This document shows, one piece after another, positions 43,010 through 51,295 of a DNA stretch of 64,000 nt; the stretch's first letter is position 1, and each line of letters starts with the position of its first letter. The notes under the pieces are model-generated. The model was not told the origin of the DNA. It did no database searches and worked only from the letters and a program-made list of their open reading frames with translations. Position numbers and translations under genes: made by a program. Origin of the DNA: Candidatus Zhuqueibacterota bacterium (lineage in GTDB: Bacteria > Zhuqueibacterota > Zhuqueibacteria > Zhuqueibacterales > Zhuqueibacteraceae); the NCBI GenBank assembly GCA_022616415.1, contig JAKEEU010000018.1, positions 1 through 64,000 of the forward strand. Reading direction: 5' to 3'.

Positions 43010-45136
43010 ATGTTGGCGATAGAAAAAACGGCTGCGATCACCATTCAATCACCCAGCGCCTACCTAAATCGCGAATTGAGCTGGCTCAACTTCGCGCGGC
43101 GCGTGCTGGCTCTCGTCGAAGATCCGGAGCTGCCGCTGCTGGAGCGCCTCAAGTTTGCCGGCATTATGGGCATGCTGCACGATGAGTTTTTCATGAAGCG
43201 CATGAGCGGCCTGAAGCGCATGTTGAAACGAGGCGTGGAAAAGCCTTCCATGGATGGACGCAAACCGAGCGAGGAAATGGAAGCCTGCCGCAAAGAGATT
43301 CTCGGCCAGATCAGCGCGCTGGCGCGGGTGATGAAAGAGGAGGTCCGGCCGGGGTTGAAGAAAGCCGGCATTCCCATTTGGGATTACGCCGGTCTCGACA
43401 AAAAGCAAAAAGAATATCTGCAGGAATACTTTCGCTCTTCAGTGCTGCCCATCCTGACGCCGCTGGCGGTGGACGCAGAGCACCCCTTCCCATTCATCAG
43501 CAACCTCGGCCTAAACCTGGCCGTGCAAATGTCTGACAAAAAAAAGGGCCGCAAACGATTCGTGCGCATCAAGGTGCCGAACAACCGGCCACGCTGGATT
43601 CCTTTGCCGGATAAAGCCGGCTTCGTGCCACTGGAGCAAGTCATCGCGGCCAATCTCGACCAGTTCTTTCCCAGCTCCGATTCGGTCAAAACCTATTTGT
43701 TCCGTGTAACGCGCGGGGCGGAAGGCGAAGACGCCACGCTTTCGGATTATGTCGATGATGATTCGGATACGCCGCTGGCGCCGGGGAGCATCATCCGGCT
43801 CGTCACCAACGAGTTGAAGGCGCGGCGCTTTGCCGGTGTGGTTCGGCTTCAGGTTGAGGCAGAGATGCCGGAAAAACTGCAAAAATGGCTGGCCACGCAG
43901 CTCGATGTTCAAAGTGAGGACATTTATCCGGCCGATCATTTTATCGGCTTGCGGGATTTGGTCGAATTGAAAATGGAAGGCCGTGAGAAGCTTTGTTACC
44001 CGCCGCATCAACCCGTCACCCATCCGCGGCTGCGCAACTTAAATTCCAATAATTCGAAGGCGATCTTCGATGAGATGAAAAAGGGGGATATTCTCCTGCA
44101 CCATCCTTATCACAGCTTCGATACCTCCGTGCTGACGTTTCTGCGCTCGGCAGCGGTCGATCCGGAGGTGTTGGCCATCAAGCTGACGATCTATCGCACC
44201 AGCAGCGATTCGCCGATCGTGCAAGCGCTCGCCGAAGCCGCGCGCCGCGGCAAGCAAGTCGCCGTGCTCGTCGAAGTCACCGCGCGCTTTGACGAAGGGC
44301 CGAACATCGCGTGGGGGCAATTGTTGGAGAAAGAAGGGGTACACGTGGCTTACGGCGTGCAAAAGCTGAAAACGCACGTCAAGTTGGCTTTGGTGCTGCG
44401 AGAAGAGCGGGGCAAAATCCGCCGCTACGTTCACGTCGGCACGGGCAATTATCACACCGGTACGGCGCGGCTTTATGAGGATCTCGGCGTGCTGACTTGC
44501 GATCCGGAGCTTTGCGATGACGCGGCGGCATTGTTTAACGAATTGACCGGCGCGACGCCCTATGACAATTACCACAAAATGCTCGTCGCCCCCAAGAACA
44601 TGCGCGAGCGTTTCACCGAGCTGATCCGCCGCGAGGCCGAGCATGCCAAAGCCGGCCGGCCATGTGGCATTCGCGCCAGGATGAACCAATTGCAGGATCA
44701 ACAAATCATTCGGGAATTGTATTTGGCCAGCCAGGCTGGCGTGCCGGTCACGCTGAATGTACGCGGGCTATGTTGCCTGCGGCCAGGAGTGCCGAAATTG
44801 TCGGAAACGATTCGCGTGTACAGCGTGGTCGGAAGGTTTTTGGAGCATAGCCGGATCTATTGTTTTTTGAATGGAGGAAAGCCGGAGTATTATCTGGGCT
44901 CGGCAGATTGGATGCGGCGCAATCTCGACAACCGCGTGGAAACGGTCATGCCGGTCACCGATGAGAAGGTCAAGCAAGAGCTTGCCGCGATTCTCGATGT
45001 GTACGACAACGACAACAGCTCCGCCTGGGATTGCCTGCCAGATGGCAGCTATGTTCTGCGCCGTCCGCCAAAAGGCGAAACCCGCCGCTCGGCGCAGGAA
45101 ATGTTTATCAAGCTGGCACAAGCGGAAAGCGGATAA
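43010..45136 (+). CDS. ppk1: Polyphosphate kinase 1
   Basis: 708 residues, normal for PPK1. N-domain start YLNRELSWLNFARRVLALVE, head domain, and the two phospholipase D-like catalytic halves with the autophosphorylated His in KIRRYVHVGTGNYHTGTARL, plus HPYHSFDTSVLTFLRSAAVD and DWMRRNLDNRVETVMPV. It makes long-chain polyphosphate from ATP reversibly, at the inner face of the membrane. No ppx gene is adjacent. Confidence 0.97.
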   Translation: MLAIEKTAAITIQSPSAYLNRELSWLNFARRVLALVEDPELPLLERLKFAGIMGMLHDEFFMKRMSGLKRMLKRGVEKPSMDGRKPSEEMEACRKEILGQISALARVMKEEVRPGLKKAGIPIWDYAGLDKKQKEYLQEYFRSSVLPILTPLAVDAEHPFPFISNLGLNLAVQMSDKKKGRKRFVRIKVPNNRPRWIPLPDKAGFVPLEQVIAANLDQFFPSSDSVKTYLFRVTRGAEGEDATLSDYVDDDSDTPLAPGSIIRLVTNELKARRFAGVVRLQVEAEMPEKLQKWLATQLDVQSEDIYPADHFIGLRDLVELKMEGREKLCYPPHQPVTHPRLRNLNSNNSKAIFDEMKKGDILLHHPYHSFDTSVLTFLRSAAVDPEVLAIKLTIYRTSSDSPIVQALAEAARRGKQVAVLVEVTARFDEGPNIAWGQLLEKEGVHVAYGVQKLKTHVKLALVLREERGKIRRYVHVGTGNYHTGTARLYEDLGVLTCDPELCDDAAALFNELTGATPYDNYHKMLVAPKNMRERFTELIRREAEHAKAGRPCGIRARMNQLQDQQIIRELYLASQAGVPVTLNVRGLCCLRPGVPKLSETIRVYSVVGRFLEHSRIYCFLNGGKPEYYLGSADWMRRNLDNRVETVMPVTDEKVKQELAAILDVYDNDNSSAWDCLPDGSYVLRRPPKGETRRSAQEMFIKLAQAESG

Positions 45137-45305
45137 TTGCCATCGCGAGCGCAACGATCTCGCAATAACCATCAATAATTGAGGGGTTGGTGAGGTGTGA
45201 CTAAATTTCTTCTTTGATTTCCAACCTTGAATTGTTTCTATCATACTATTTGCTAGACCGCGAAAACTCCTTTAGCGATTCTGAATCTTCGGAGAAAGTG
45301 AACGC

Positions 45306-47057
45306 GTGAATCACCATGGTAAGCTCGCCGCTTTCGACAAAGACTCTGTCGACAAACCGGGATTTACCCTGCGTGCGGCGATGATCGCCGTGGCGCTTTC
45401 CTTATTTTTGCTCGCCAGCTCGTCCTATATCGCCATCAAAATCGGCGCGATGCCGTGGCCAATTATTTTTTCCGTGATCGTGGCCGGCGGCGTTTTGCAC
45501 TTGCGCAGCAAGCATGTGAACGTTCACGAAATCAACGTGGCGCAAGCGGGCGCCAGCGTCGGCGGGCTGGTCGCCTCGGGTATCGTTTTTACGATTCCGG
45601 GAATTATTTTTTTGAACGATACGCAAAACACAAATATCGCCTGGCCGAACGCGTGGATGCTGGCGCTGATCACCGTTGCCGGCGGCGTGCTCGGCGTTGC
45701 CTTGTCCGTTCCTTTGAAAAAAACTTTTGTTGATAGGGAGAATCTGCCCTATCCGGCGGGCATGGCCGGCGCGGAATTGTTGCTGCTCGGCAAGCAAGGC
45801 GGAAAAATGCTGTTCGCCATCGTCGCGATTGCGGCAGCAGCGGGCATTTTTGCATTGCTGCGGGATTTGTATTTTCCGGCGGGATTTACCATCGCCTCGC
45901 TGGCGGCCTTCGGAATTTTTCTTAGGCTTTTTCCGATGCCGTTGGCCATCAGCAGCGGTTACATTCTCGGCCCCAAAGCTGGCTTCTCGTGGCTTGGCGG
46001 CGCGATCATCGGCTGGTTATTCATTATTCCTATTCTTATCAGCCAGCAACTTCCCTCCACATCGGCCATTGCCTGGACGCAAAACCTGGGCATGGGCATG
46101 GTGCTCGGCTCGGGCCTCGGCTTTTTTGCGAGCTACATCATTCCACGTTTCAAAGTCATATTTCTGCCGCTGCTGCGCAGCGATCGCCGCTACTCGTTTT
46201 TTCTGCCGTTGATTTCAGTGCTGTCGGCAATAACATTGATGCTCGCGGGCGTGCCGTTGTTGGCGGCGTCTCTGGCAGTGCTTGGCGTTTGGATCATGGT
46301 CGCCGTCGCGGCGCGCATGACCGGCGAGACCAACATCGATCCGTTGGAACAATTCGGAATTTTTGTCGGTTTGGTTATCGCCTTCATTTATTCTTCTTTC
46401 GCATTGCAGCTCAGCCCCTTCGCCTCTTTCATGATCGTTGCCTTCGTCAGCGTGGCCTGCGCGGTAGCGGGAGACATCGGCCATGATTACAAATCCGCGC
46501 AAATCATCGGCACGAGATTCATGGACATTGTCAAAGTGGATTTGCTGGCGGCCGTCGCTGCCGGGCTCGCCGCGCCGTTCGTGCTCGAATTGATTAGAAA
46601 AAGTTTTACCGATCAGCTTTTCACCCCGCTGATGCCGGCGCCGCAGGCGCGCCTGGTCGCGGGCAGCATTTTCGGTTTTCAATATCCAAACGTGTTTTTC
46701 GCCGGATTGGGTCTCACCTTTCTGTTTGAAATCGCCAACGCCTTCCTGCCGGAAAAACACCGCAACAAAGTTCTGATGATGCCGCTGGGCATCGGCTTGT
46801 TTCTCGGGATGGGCCTGGCGATTCCGATGGCTATCGGCGCGATCATTCGCGTGATCGTGGATAAGCAATATCCACATGCTTATCACACGGGATTATTAAT
46901 TGCTGCCGGCGTCATGGGCGGAGAAGGTATTGCCGGTTTCACCGCGGGGGCGTTGACGACGACGGGCTTGCCTTATGCAACTGGCGCCCAGATTCTTCTC
47001 GGGTTATTGCTGGTGGCGGGAGTGATGGCGACGAAATCATATCGGGCGCGGAGATAA
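45306..47057 (+). CDS. OPT-family transporter
   Basis: 583 residues with GTG start and GGAGAAAG upstream. About 14 hydrophobic segments. Family signatures include YIAIKIGAMPWPIIFSVIVA near the start, QAGASVGGLVASGIVFTIPG, NLPYPAGMAGAELL, and AGDIGHDYKSAQIIG. OPT proteins take up oligopeptides or metal-siderophore complexes by proton symport. No accessory genes. Substrate unknown. Confidence 0.92.
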   Translation: MNHHGKLAAFDKDSVDKPGFTLRAAMIAVALSLFLLASSSYIAIKIGAMPWPIIFSVIVAGGVLHLRSKHVNVHEINVAQAGASVGGLVASGIVFTIPGIIFLNDTQNTNIAWPNAWMLALITVAGGVLGVALSVPLKKTFVDRENLPYPAGMAGAELLLLGKQGGKMLFAIVAIAAAAGIFALLRDLYFPAGFTIASLAAFGIFLRLFPMPLAISSGYILGPKAGFSWLGGAIIGWLFIIPILISQQLPSTSAIAWTQNLGMGMVLGSGLGFFASYIIPRFKVIFLPLLRSDRRYSFFLPLISVLSAITLMLAGVPLLAASLAVLGVWIMVAVAARMTGETNIDPLEQFGIFVGLVIAFIYSSFALQLSPFASFMIVAFVSVACAVAGDIGHDYKSAQIIGTRFMDIVKVDLLAAVAAGLAAPFVLELIRKSFTDQLFTPLMPAPQARLVAGSIFGFQYPNVFFAGLGLTFLFEIANAFLPEKHRNKVLMMPLGIGLFLGMGLAIPMAIGAIIRVIVDKQYPHAYHTGLLIAAGVMGGEGIAGFTAGALTTTGLPYATGAQILLGLLLVAGVMATKSYRARR

Positions 47058-47144
47058 CGCCTCCACATTTACACAACAACGCGGCAGCGCTTCAAACCGC
47101 CGCCTGCCGCGACGCCGCCCATTTGGGGCGTATAAAAAAGTGGC

Positions 47145-47173
47145 TTGACTCCAATCAGGCTTTTCACTAAATT
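47145..47173 (+). promoter_or_regulatory. Promoter upstream of the relic and SET gene
   Basis: TTGACT, 17 bases, TAAATT. It would have driven the small relic at 47203 and now may serve the SET-domain gene. Confidence 0.5.
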
Positions 47174-47202
47174 TTCATCAACACCGCAAATTGAGGCGGT
47201 GA

Positions 47203-47262
47203 ATGAAAGAAATCGTTCAAGACAAATTCGGCAATACGATTCATCTAACCGACGAACGTTAG
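47203..47262 (+). pseudogene. Small gene relic stopped by a nonsense codon (PBECR-like N-terminus)
   Basis: ATG 47203 (GAGGCGG upstream) reads KEIVQDKFGNTIHLTDER and then TAG at 47260-47262, followed in frame by SHIVHRH. The usual word in PBECR-type (phage barnase-EndoU-ColE5/D-RelE-like) proteins is LTDERWxHI, so TAG probably replaces the Trp codon TGG. The remaining gene is absent because the SET gene begins here. Family by eye from a short match. Confidence 0.5.
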
Positions 47263-47269
47263 AGCCACA

Positions 47270-47821
47270 TTGTACATCGTCACTGTGTTCTCAAAAACTT
47301 CAAATTTGTCCTGCATTTCTCCCAAAGCCTTCGTGAAACAAAGCTCCATTCACGGCCGGGGCCTTTTTGCCAAAGAGCCTATTGCCAAAGGTGAGATCGT
47401 TTGCATCAAAGGCGGGCACATTTTCAACCGCGAAACCTTGCGTGCAATTCAAAAAACGCTCGGCCCGGCGGAAATCCAGATTGGCGAGGATCTTTTCATC
47501 GGCCCATTGACGGAAGCAGAGCGCGAGGGCAGCATGATTTTCAGCAATCACTCATGCGACCCGAATATCGGCGTGCAGGGACAAATCGTCTTGGTGGCGA
47601 TGCGCGACATTCAAGCCGGCGAAGAGTTGACGCACGATTGGGCGACGACCGATGACGAAGATTACGAGATGGAATGCAGTTGCGGCGCGCCGAACTGCCG
47701 CAAAGTGATCACCGGCCAGGATTGGCGAAGAGAGGATTTGCAGGAGAAGTATGCCGGTTACATGTCGTGGTATTTGTGGGAGAAAATAAAACGGGGGCAA
47801 GCAGACGGAACAAAGCCATGA
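47270..47821 (+). CDS. SET-domain protein lysine methyltransferase
   Basis: Up to 183 residues. The SET domain runs from IHGRGLFAKEPIAKGEIV to IQAGEELTHDWATTDDED, with the cofactor/substrate motif SNHSCDPNIGV, followed by a post-SET Cys cluster (CSCGAPNCR). It transfers methyl from SAM to lysine. Bacterial copies are sporadic and often acquired from eukaryotes or amoeba-associated bacteria. The start is uncertain: no ribosome site is evident and homology begins near residue 20 (about 47330). Confidence 0.85.
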   Translation: MYIVTVFSKTSNLSCISPKAFVKQSSIHGRGLFAKEPIAKGEIVCIKGGHIFNRETLRAIQKTLGPAEIQIGEDLFIGPLTEAEREGSMIFSNHSCDPNIGVQGQIVLVAMRDIQAGEELTHDWATTDDEDYEMECSCGAPNCRKVITGQDWRREDLQEKYAGYMSWYLWEKIKRGQADGTKP

Positions 47822-47842
47822 AGCGCATGCGTTTATTCATTA

Positions 47843-48343
47843 TTAAAAAAATCTCTCGCCTTTGAACACAATCAAATAGCCGTGTACGATCATCGGAGCG
47901 GAGCCCACGATAATCGCTGCAGCAATCGCCGCGAAGCTTGGCGCCAAATCTCCGCGCAAGCGTGAAAGGAACCAGAAAAAGTAAGGCAAATAAAGCGTCA
48001 CCGCAGTGATTGTGCCGGGTGAATATCGCGTGTGAACGAGAGTGGCAATAACGTGGAAAATGGCATTGACAAACATGAAAAAGCTCAGCCAGCCGAGGAA
48101 CACCAACACGGCCGTTTTCTCGTTGGCGAGGGTGGCGAAAAGGGCCAGAACGATCGTGATCACGAAAACGGAGGCATTCACTTGAAGGAAGAGCTGCTGG
48201 GAAATGCCCGGTTGAACCAGGCTATTGAACCAGCTCACGAACGTGGGCGCTTCTTCCGCCGCGTGCAGAATGAATACGAGCGGAGCGAAGAGGGCGATTC
48301 TGGCGGGAGGCGCGCCGGCCAAAACTTTAATCAAGCTGCTCAT
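47843..48343 (-). CDS. HXXEE domain membrane protein
   Basis: 166 residues from ATG 48343. Family motif HAAEE sits in the first hydrophobic stretch (LVFILHAAEEAPTF); about five membrane segments follow with an internal FHVIATLVHTRYSPG. The HXXEE family is uncharacterised; conserved His/Glu suggest a membrane metal site. It is convergent with the SET gene. Confidence 0.85.
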   Translation of the reverse strand: MSSLIKVLAGAPPARIALFAPLVFILHAAEEAPTFVSWFNSLVQPGISQQLFLQVNASVFVITIVLALFATLANEKTAVLVFLGWLSFFMFVNAIFHVIATLVHTRYSPGTITAVTLYLPYFFWFLSRLRGDLAPSFAAIAAAIIVGSAPMIVHGYLIVFKGERFF

Positions 48344-48530
48344 CGTAAAACCTGCCAAAAAGAAATTTTTGGAATCCAGCGATTTATTGATTGCTAATTC
48401 TCACGCCAAGATTTCATTCTGATTCAAATGAAGCGTGGATCTCATGCGACCATTCCTGATTATGTTGCCCAAAACAGCCGTTCCGCTTGAAGCCAATATA
48501 AAATGGCGAAAAGAATGGAACAATGGAAAT

Positions 48531-49028
48531 ATGAAAAAGACCGCAGCACCAAACCAACCTCCTGGCGGCGATACACAACTCGCCGTCGGCCAACCGGCTC
48601 CCGATTTTAAGCTGCCCACCGACGAAGGCCAACCGGTGAACCTGGCTGATTATCGCGGCAAAAAAGTGGTGCTGTATTTTTATCCCGAAGACGATACGCC
48701 GGGATGCACCAAAGAAGCCTGCTCGTTTCGCGACGGTGTTGGCGATTTCCAGCAGCGTGGCGCCGTCGTGTTCGGCGTGAGCGCCGATTCGGTCGACTCG
48801 CATGTAAAATTCAAACGCAAGTATCACTTGAACTTTCCGTTGTTAAGTGACGTCGACAAACAAGCCATCAATGCATATGGCGTTTGGCAGGAAAAGATGA
48901 TGTTCGGGAGAAAATATATGGGCATCGTGCGCACGACGTTCATCATCGACGAACAGGGAATGATCGCCAAAATCTTTCCCAAAGTTCGCGTCGATGGCCA
49001 TTTTGACGAGGTGCTGGCGGCGCTGTGA
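48531..49028 (+). CDS. bcp: Thioredoxin-dependent peroxiredoxin (Bcp/PrxQ type)
   Basis: 165 residues from ATG 48531. GQPAPDFKLPTDEGQPVNLA then YFYPEDDTPGCTKEACSFRD with the peroxidatic Cys (TPGCT) and a resolving Cys five residues later (EAC), the alpha-2 PrxQ arrangement. The end GIVRTTFIIDEQGMIAKIF is typical. It reduces hydrogen and lipid peroxides in the cytoplasm. An in-frame upstream extension is possible but lacks homology. Confidence 0.93.
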   Translation: MKKTAAPNQPPGGDTQLAVGQPAPDFKLPTDEGQPVNLADYRGKKVVLYFYPEDDTPGCTKEACSFRDGVGDFQQRGAVVFGVSADSVDSHVKFKRKYHLNFPLLSDVDKQAINAYGVWQEKMMFGRKYMGIVRTTFIIDEQGMIAKIFPKVRVDGHFDEVLAAL

Positions 49029-49080
49029 CCTAGAAAGTTGCCATACATATAGAGCGTTTTTCAAATGCGTGTGCAGGAAT

Positions 49081-49204
49081 CGTAGTCTTGCCCCCTTGTG
49101 GGGCACTGTTACAACCACGAATCCCTTGGCTTCGACAGCCGCCCACTCCGTCCCGCTTCCATACAAAGCTATGAAGACGGAGCGGGGCAAGGGGCGGGGA
49201 CTAC
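49081..49204. repeat. Palindromic repeat family B, copy 3
   Basis: 124 bp. Starts CGTAGTCTTGCCCCCTTGTG and ends GGGGCAAGGGGCGGGGACTA, with inner GACAGCCGCCCACTCCGTC and GACGGAGCGG arms. Located 52 bases after bcp. Confidence 0.75.
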
Positions 49205-49289
49205 AAACCTATTCATCCAATGGAAAATCGCTGTAAATCGTGCATAGCGGCCGGGGCGATGAATTTTTGAACAAACCAGATGGTTGACC

Positions 49290-49440
49290 GTGTCAAACGT
49301 TCATATACATCCACTTCATTTCGCCAATCGAGAATGGGTTGCAAAATTCATCACCGAACGGTGGGAAGCGGAGACCGTCGTCGGTCATGGCGTCATTTCC
49401 AGGCCGGCCGAGCTTCCTGGGTTTGTCGCCATTCAGCAAA
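49290..49440 (+). pseudogene. Truncated GNAT acetyltransferase relic
   Basis: The frame VSNVHIHPLHFANREWVAKF then ERWEAETVVGHGVISRPAEL and PGFVA matches the N-terminus of a common GNAT subfamily (x-IRPL...DREWV...RWGSxxVVSRG...PGFVA). It ends after about 50 residues where the amidohydrolase gene begins in a different frame; no acetyl-CoA loop remains. Confidence 0.6.
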
Positions 49441-49449
49441 ATCAAAAAA

Positions 49450-51135
49450 ATGAAAAGACTTGTATCCACCTTGCTCTTCGTTTTAACCGGATTATCCGCT
49501 GCACAAACGCCCTCGCTCGTTTTTAATCATGTCACCGTGATCGATGCAACCGGTTCGCCACCTCAACCTGACATGACGGTGGTGATCGCCGGTAATCGCA
49601 TTACGGCGCTGGACAAAACCGGCGAAGCCACGATCCCGAAAAACGCGCAGGTGGTGGATGCCGCCGGCAAATTTTTAATTCCCGGTTTGTGGGACATGCA
49701 CACGCACGTGCAGGACGGCTTTCCCGGCGCCGGCGAAGAAAAAAGCTTGTCGCCATTTTTCAAGCTCTATCTCGCCAACGGCGTGACCGGCATTCGAGAC
49801 ATGGGCGGGCGGCATCTTGATTGGTTTGTGAGAATGCGCCAGGAAGTGGCCGATGGCAAACGGCTGGGGCCGCGCCTCGTCACCGCCGGACAGGCGCTCG
49901 ATGGGCCGCATGCAACCGACAGTATCAAGCTTCCGCTCAGCGATACGACTATGGCGCGACAAGTCGTGCGCGAGCAAAAGCAGCGCGGCGCTGATTTTGT
50001 GAAAATCTATGAACGGCTCCCACGTGAAGTTTATTTCGTCGTGGCTGACGAATGCAAGAAGCAAGGCATTCCTTTCGCGGGCCACGTGCCAGTCGGCTTG
50101 AGTGCGGCGGAAGCCTCCGAGGCCGGACAGAGCAGCATCGAGCATCTCGGCGGCGGCCGCATCCGCGAAGCGTGTTATCTCTTTGAAATGGAAAACGTGG
50201 CGTCGCCTGCCGCTGACCCCGACCCGCAATTGACCGCGAAATTGCAGGAGGTGTTGGCCAGTTTCTGGAATGGCACTCATCATGCCGAGCTTTTGACCCC
50301 GACGCTCAACGCCTGGTTGGAATCGGAGGCCGGCCAATCCATTCTCAAAACCGTTGCCGCTGAACAGGGCGAATTGCTATCGTTCACCTTTCGCAAACAA
50401 ACGCTCACGGACGGGGGACGGGTGATTCATTGCAAAGCGGTGTTTGAAAAGAAAACGCGTTTCTATAAATTTCCGATTGCCGAGGATGGCAAGATTGACT
50501 GGATCGGCGACGAGCCGGACCTCTACAGTAAAGTGAAAGCCGCCGAGTTGTTTGCACGTTTCAAAACGAACGGCACCTGGCTATGCCCGACGCTCACGGC
50601 GCTGCGCGCGTTCCATCGCGCCGATCCCAACGTCATGAACGATCCGCGCCTCAAGTACGTCTCGCCGTGGCTGCAAATGATGATGCACCCTCAAAACGAT
50701 TCGCGCTACAAAAACTGGACGGCGCTCGATTTCGAGTGGGCGAAGCAGATCTATCAGCTCGATTCCACGCTGATCCGCAAGATGAAGGACGCCGGCGTGG
50801 AGTTTCTGGCGGGAACGGATTCGATTCTCGATTTCTGCTTTCCGGGATTCAGCTTGCACGATGAATTGGCGTTGCTCGTCGAGACCGGCCTTACGCCAAT
50901 GGAAGCGCTGCAAGCTGCGACTTGCAATCCTGCCAAATTTCTCAACATGGCAGATTCGCTCGGCACGGTGGAGAAGGGAAAGATCGCCGATCTCGTTTTG
51001 CTCGAGGCCAACCCGCTCGACGACATTCACAACACGCAAAAAATCGCCGCAGTAGTTCGCAACGGAAGATTATTTTCGCAAGCCGAGCTGCAAAAGCTGC
51101 TGGCCGAAGTTGAAACCGCGGCGAGCAAAAAATAA
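49450..51135 (+). CDS. Exported amidohydrolase
   Basis: 561 residues. ATG 49450 gives a signal peptide (KRLVSTLLFVLTGLSAAQ). Amidohydrolase core: VVDAAGKFLIPGLWDMHTHV (HxH metal pair), a Lys near DFVKIYERLPREVYF, AGHVPVGLSA (His), IEHLGGG (His), AGTDSILDFC (Asp) and the C-terminal GTVEKGKIADLVLLEANPLD. An insert of about 60 residues (LSFTFRKQTLTDGGRVIHCK onward) breaks the barrel. Probably a periplasmic or secreted dipeptidase/imidazolonepropionase-like hydrolase; substrate unknown. Confidence 0.88.
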   Translation: MKRLVSTLLFVLTGLSAAQTPSLVFNHVTVIDATGSPPQPDMTVVIAGNRITALDKTGEATIPKNAQVVDAAGKFLIPGLWDMHTHVQDGFPGAGEEKSLSPFFKLYLANGVTGIRDMGGRHLDWFVRMRQEVADGKRLGPRLVTAGQALDGPHATDSIKLPLSDTTMARQVVREQKQRGADFVKIYERLPREVYFVVADECKKQGIPFAGHVPVGLSAAEASEAGQSSIEHLGGGRIREACYLFEMENVASPAADPDPQLTAKLQEVLASFWNGTHHAELLTPTLNAWLESEAGQSILKTVAAEQGELLSFTFRKQTLTDGGRVIHCKAVFEKKTRFYKFPIAEDGKIDWIGDEPDLYSKVKAAELFARFKTNGTWLCPTLTALRAFHRADPNVMNDPRLKYVSPWLQMMMHPQNDSRYKNWTALDFEWAKQIYQLDSTLIRKMKDAGVEFLAGTDSILDFCFPGFSLHDELALLVETGLTPMEALQAATCNPAKFLNMADSLGTVEKGKIADLVLLEANPLDDIHNTQKIAAVVRNGRLFSQAELQKLLAEVETAASKK

Positions 51136-51295
51136 TTATTGTTCCACCACAATAAACAAGGGCGGCGAGAAAATCGTCGCCCTTCTTATTTTTAAAGATA
51201 CTTGCTTTTTTCGGAATTCATCTATACTTTTTGGGATGGATTCTTTTTATCTTCCGTGGCTGTGGCTTTCGTCTAAAAAATATTAGAGACAGGCG

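Noticed and set aside
47260-47262. TAG as a recoded sense codon
   Set aside because: No other in-frame TAG suggesting reassignment was seen, and the gene body beyond it is missing.
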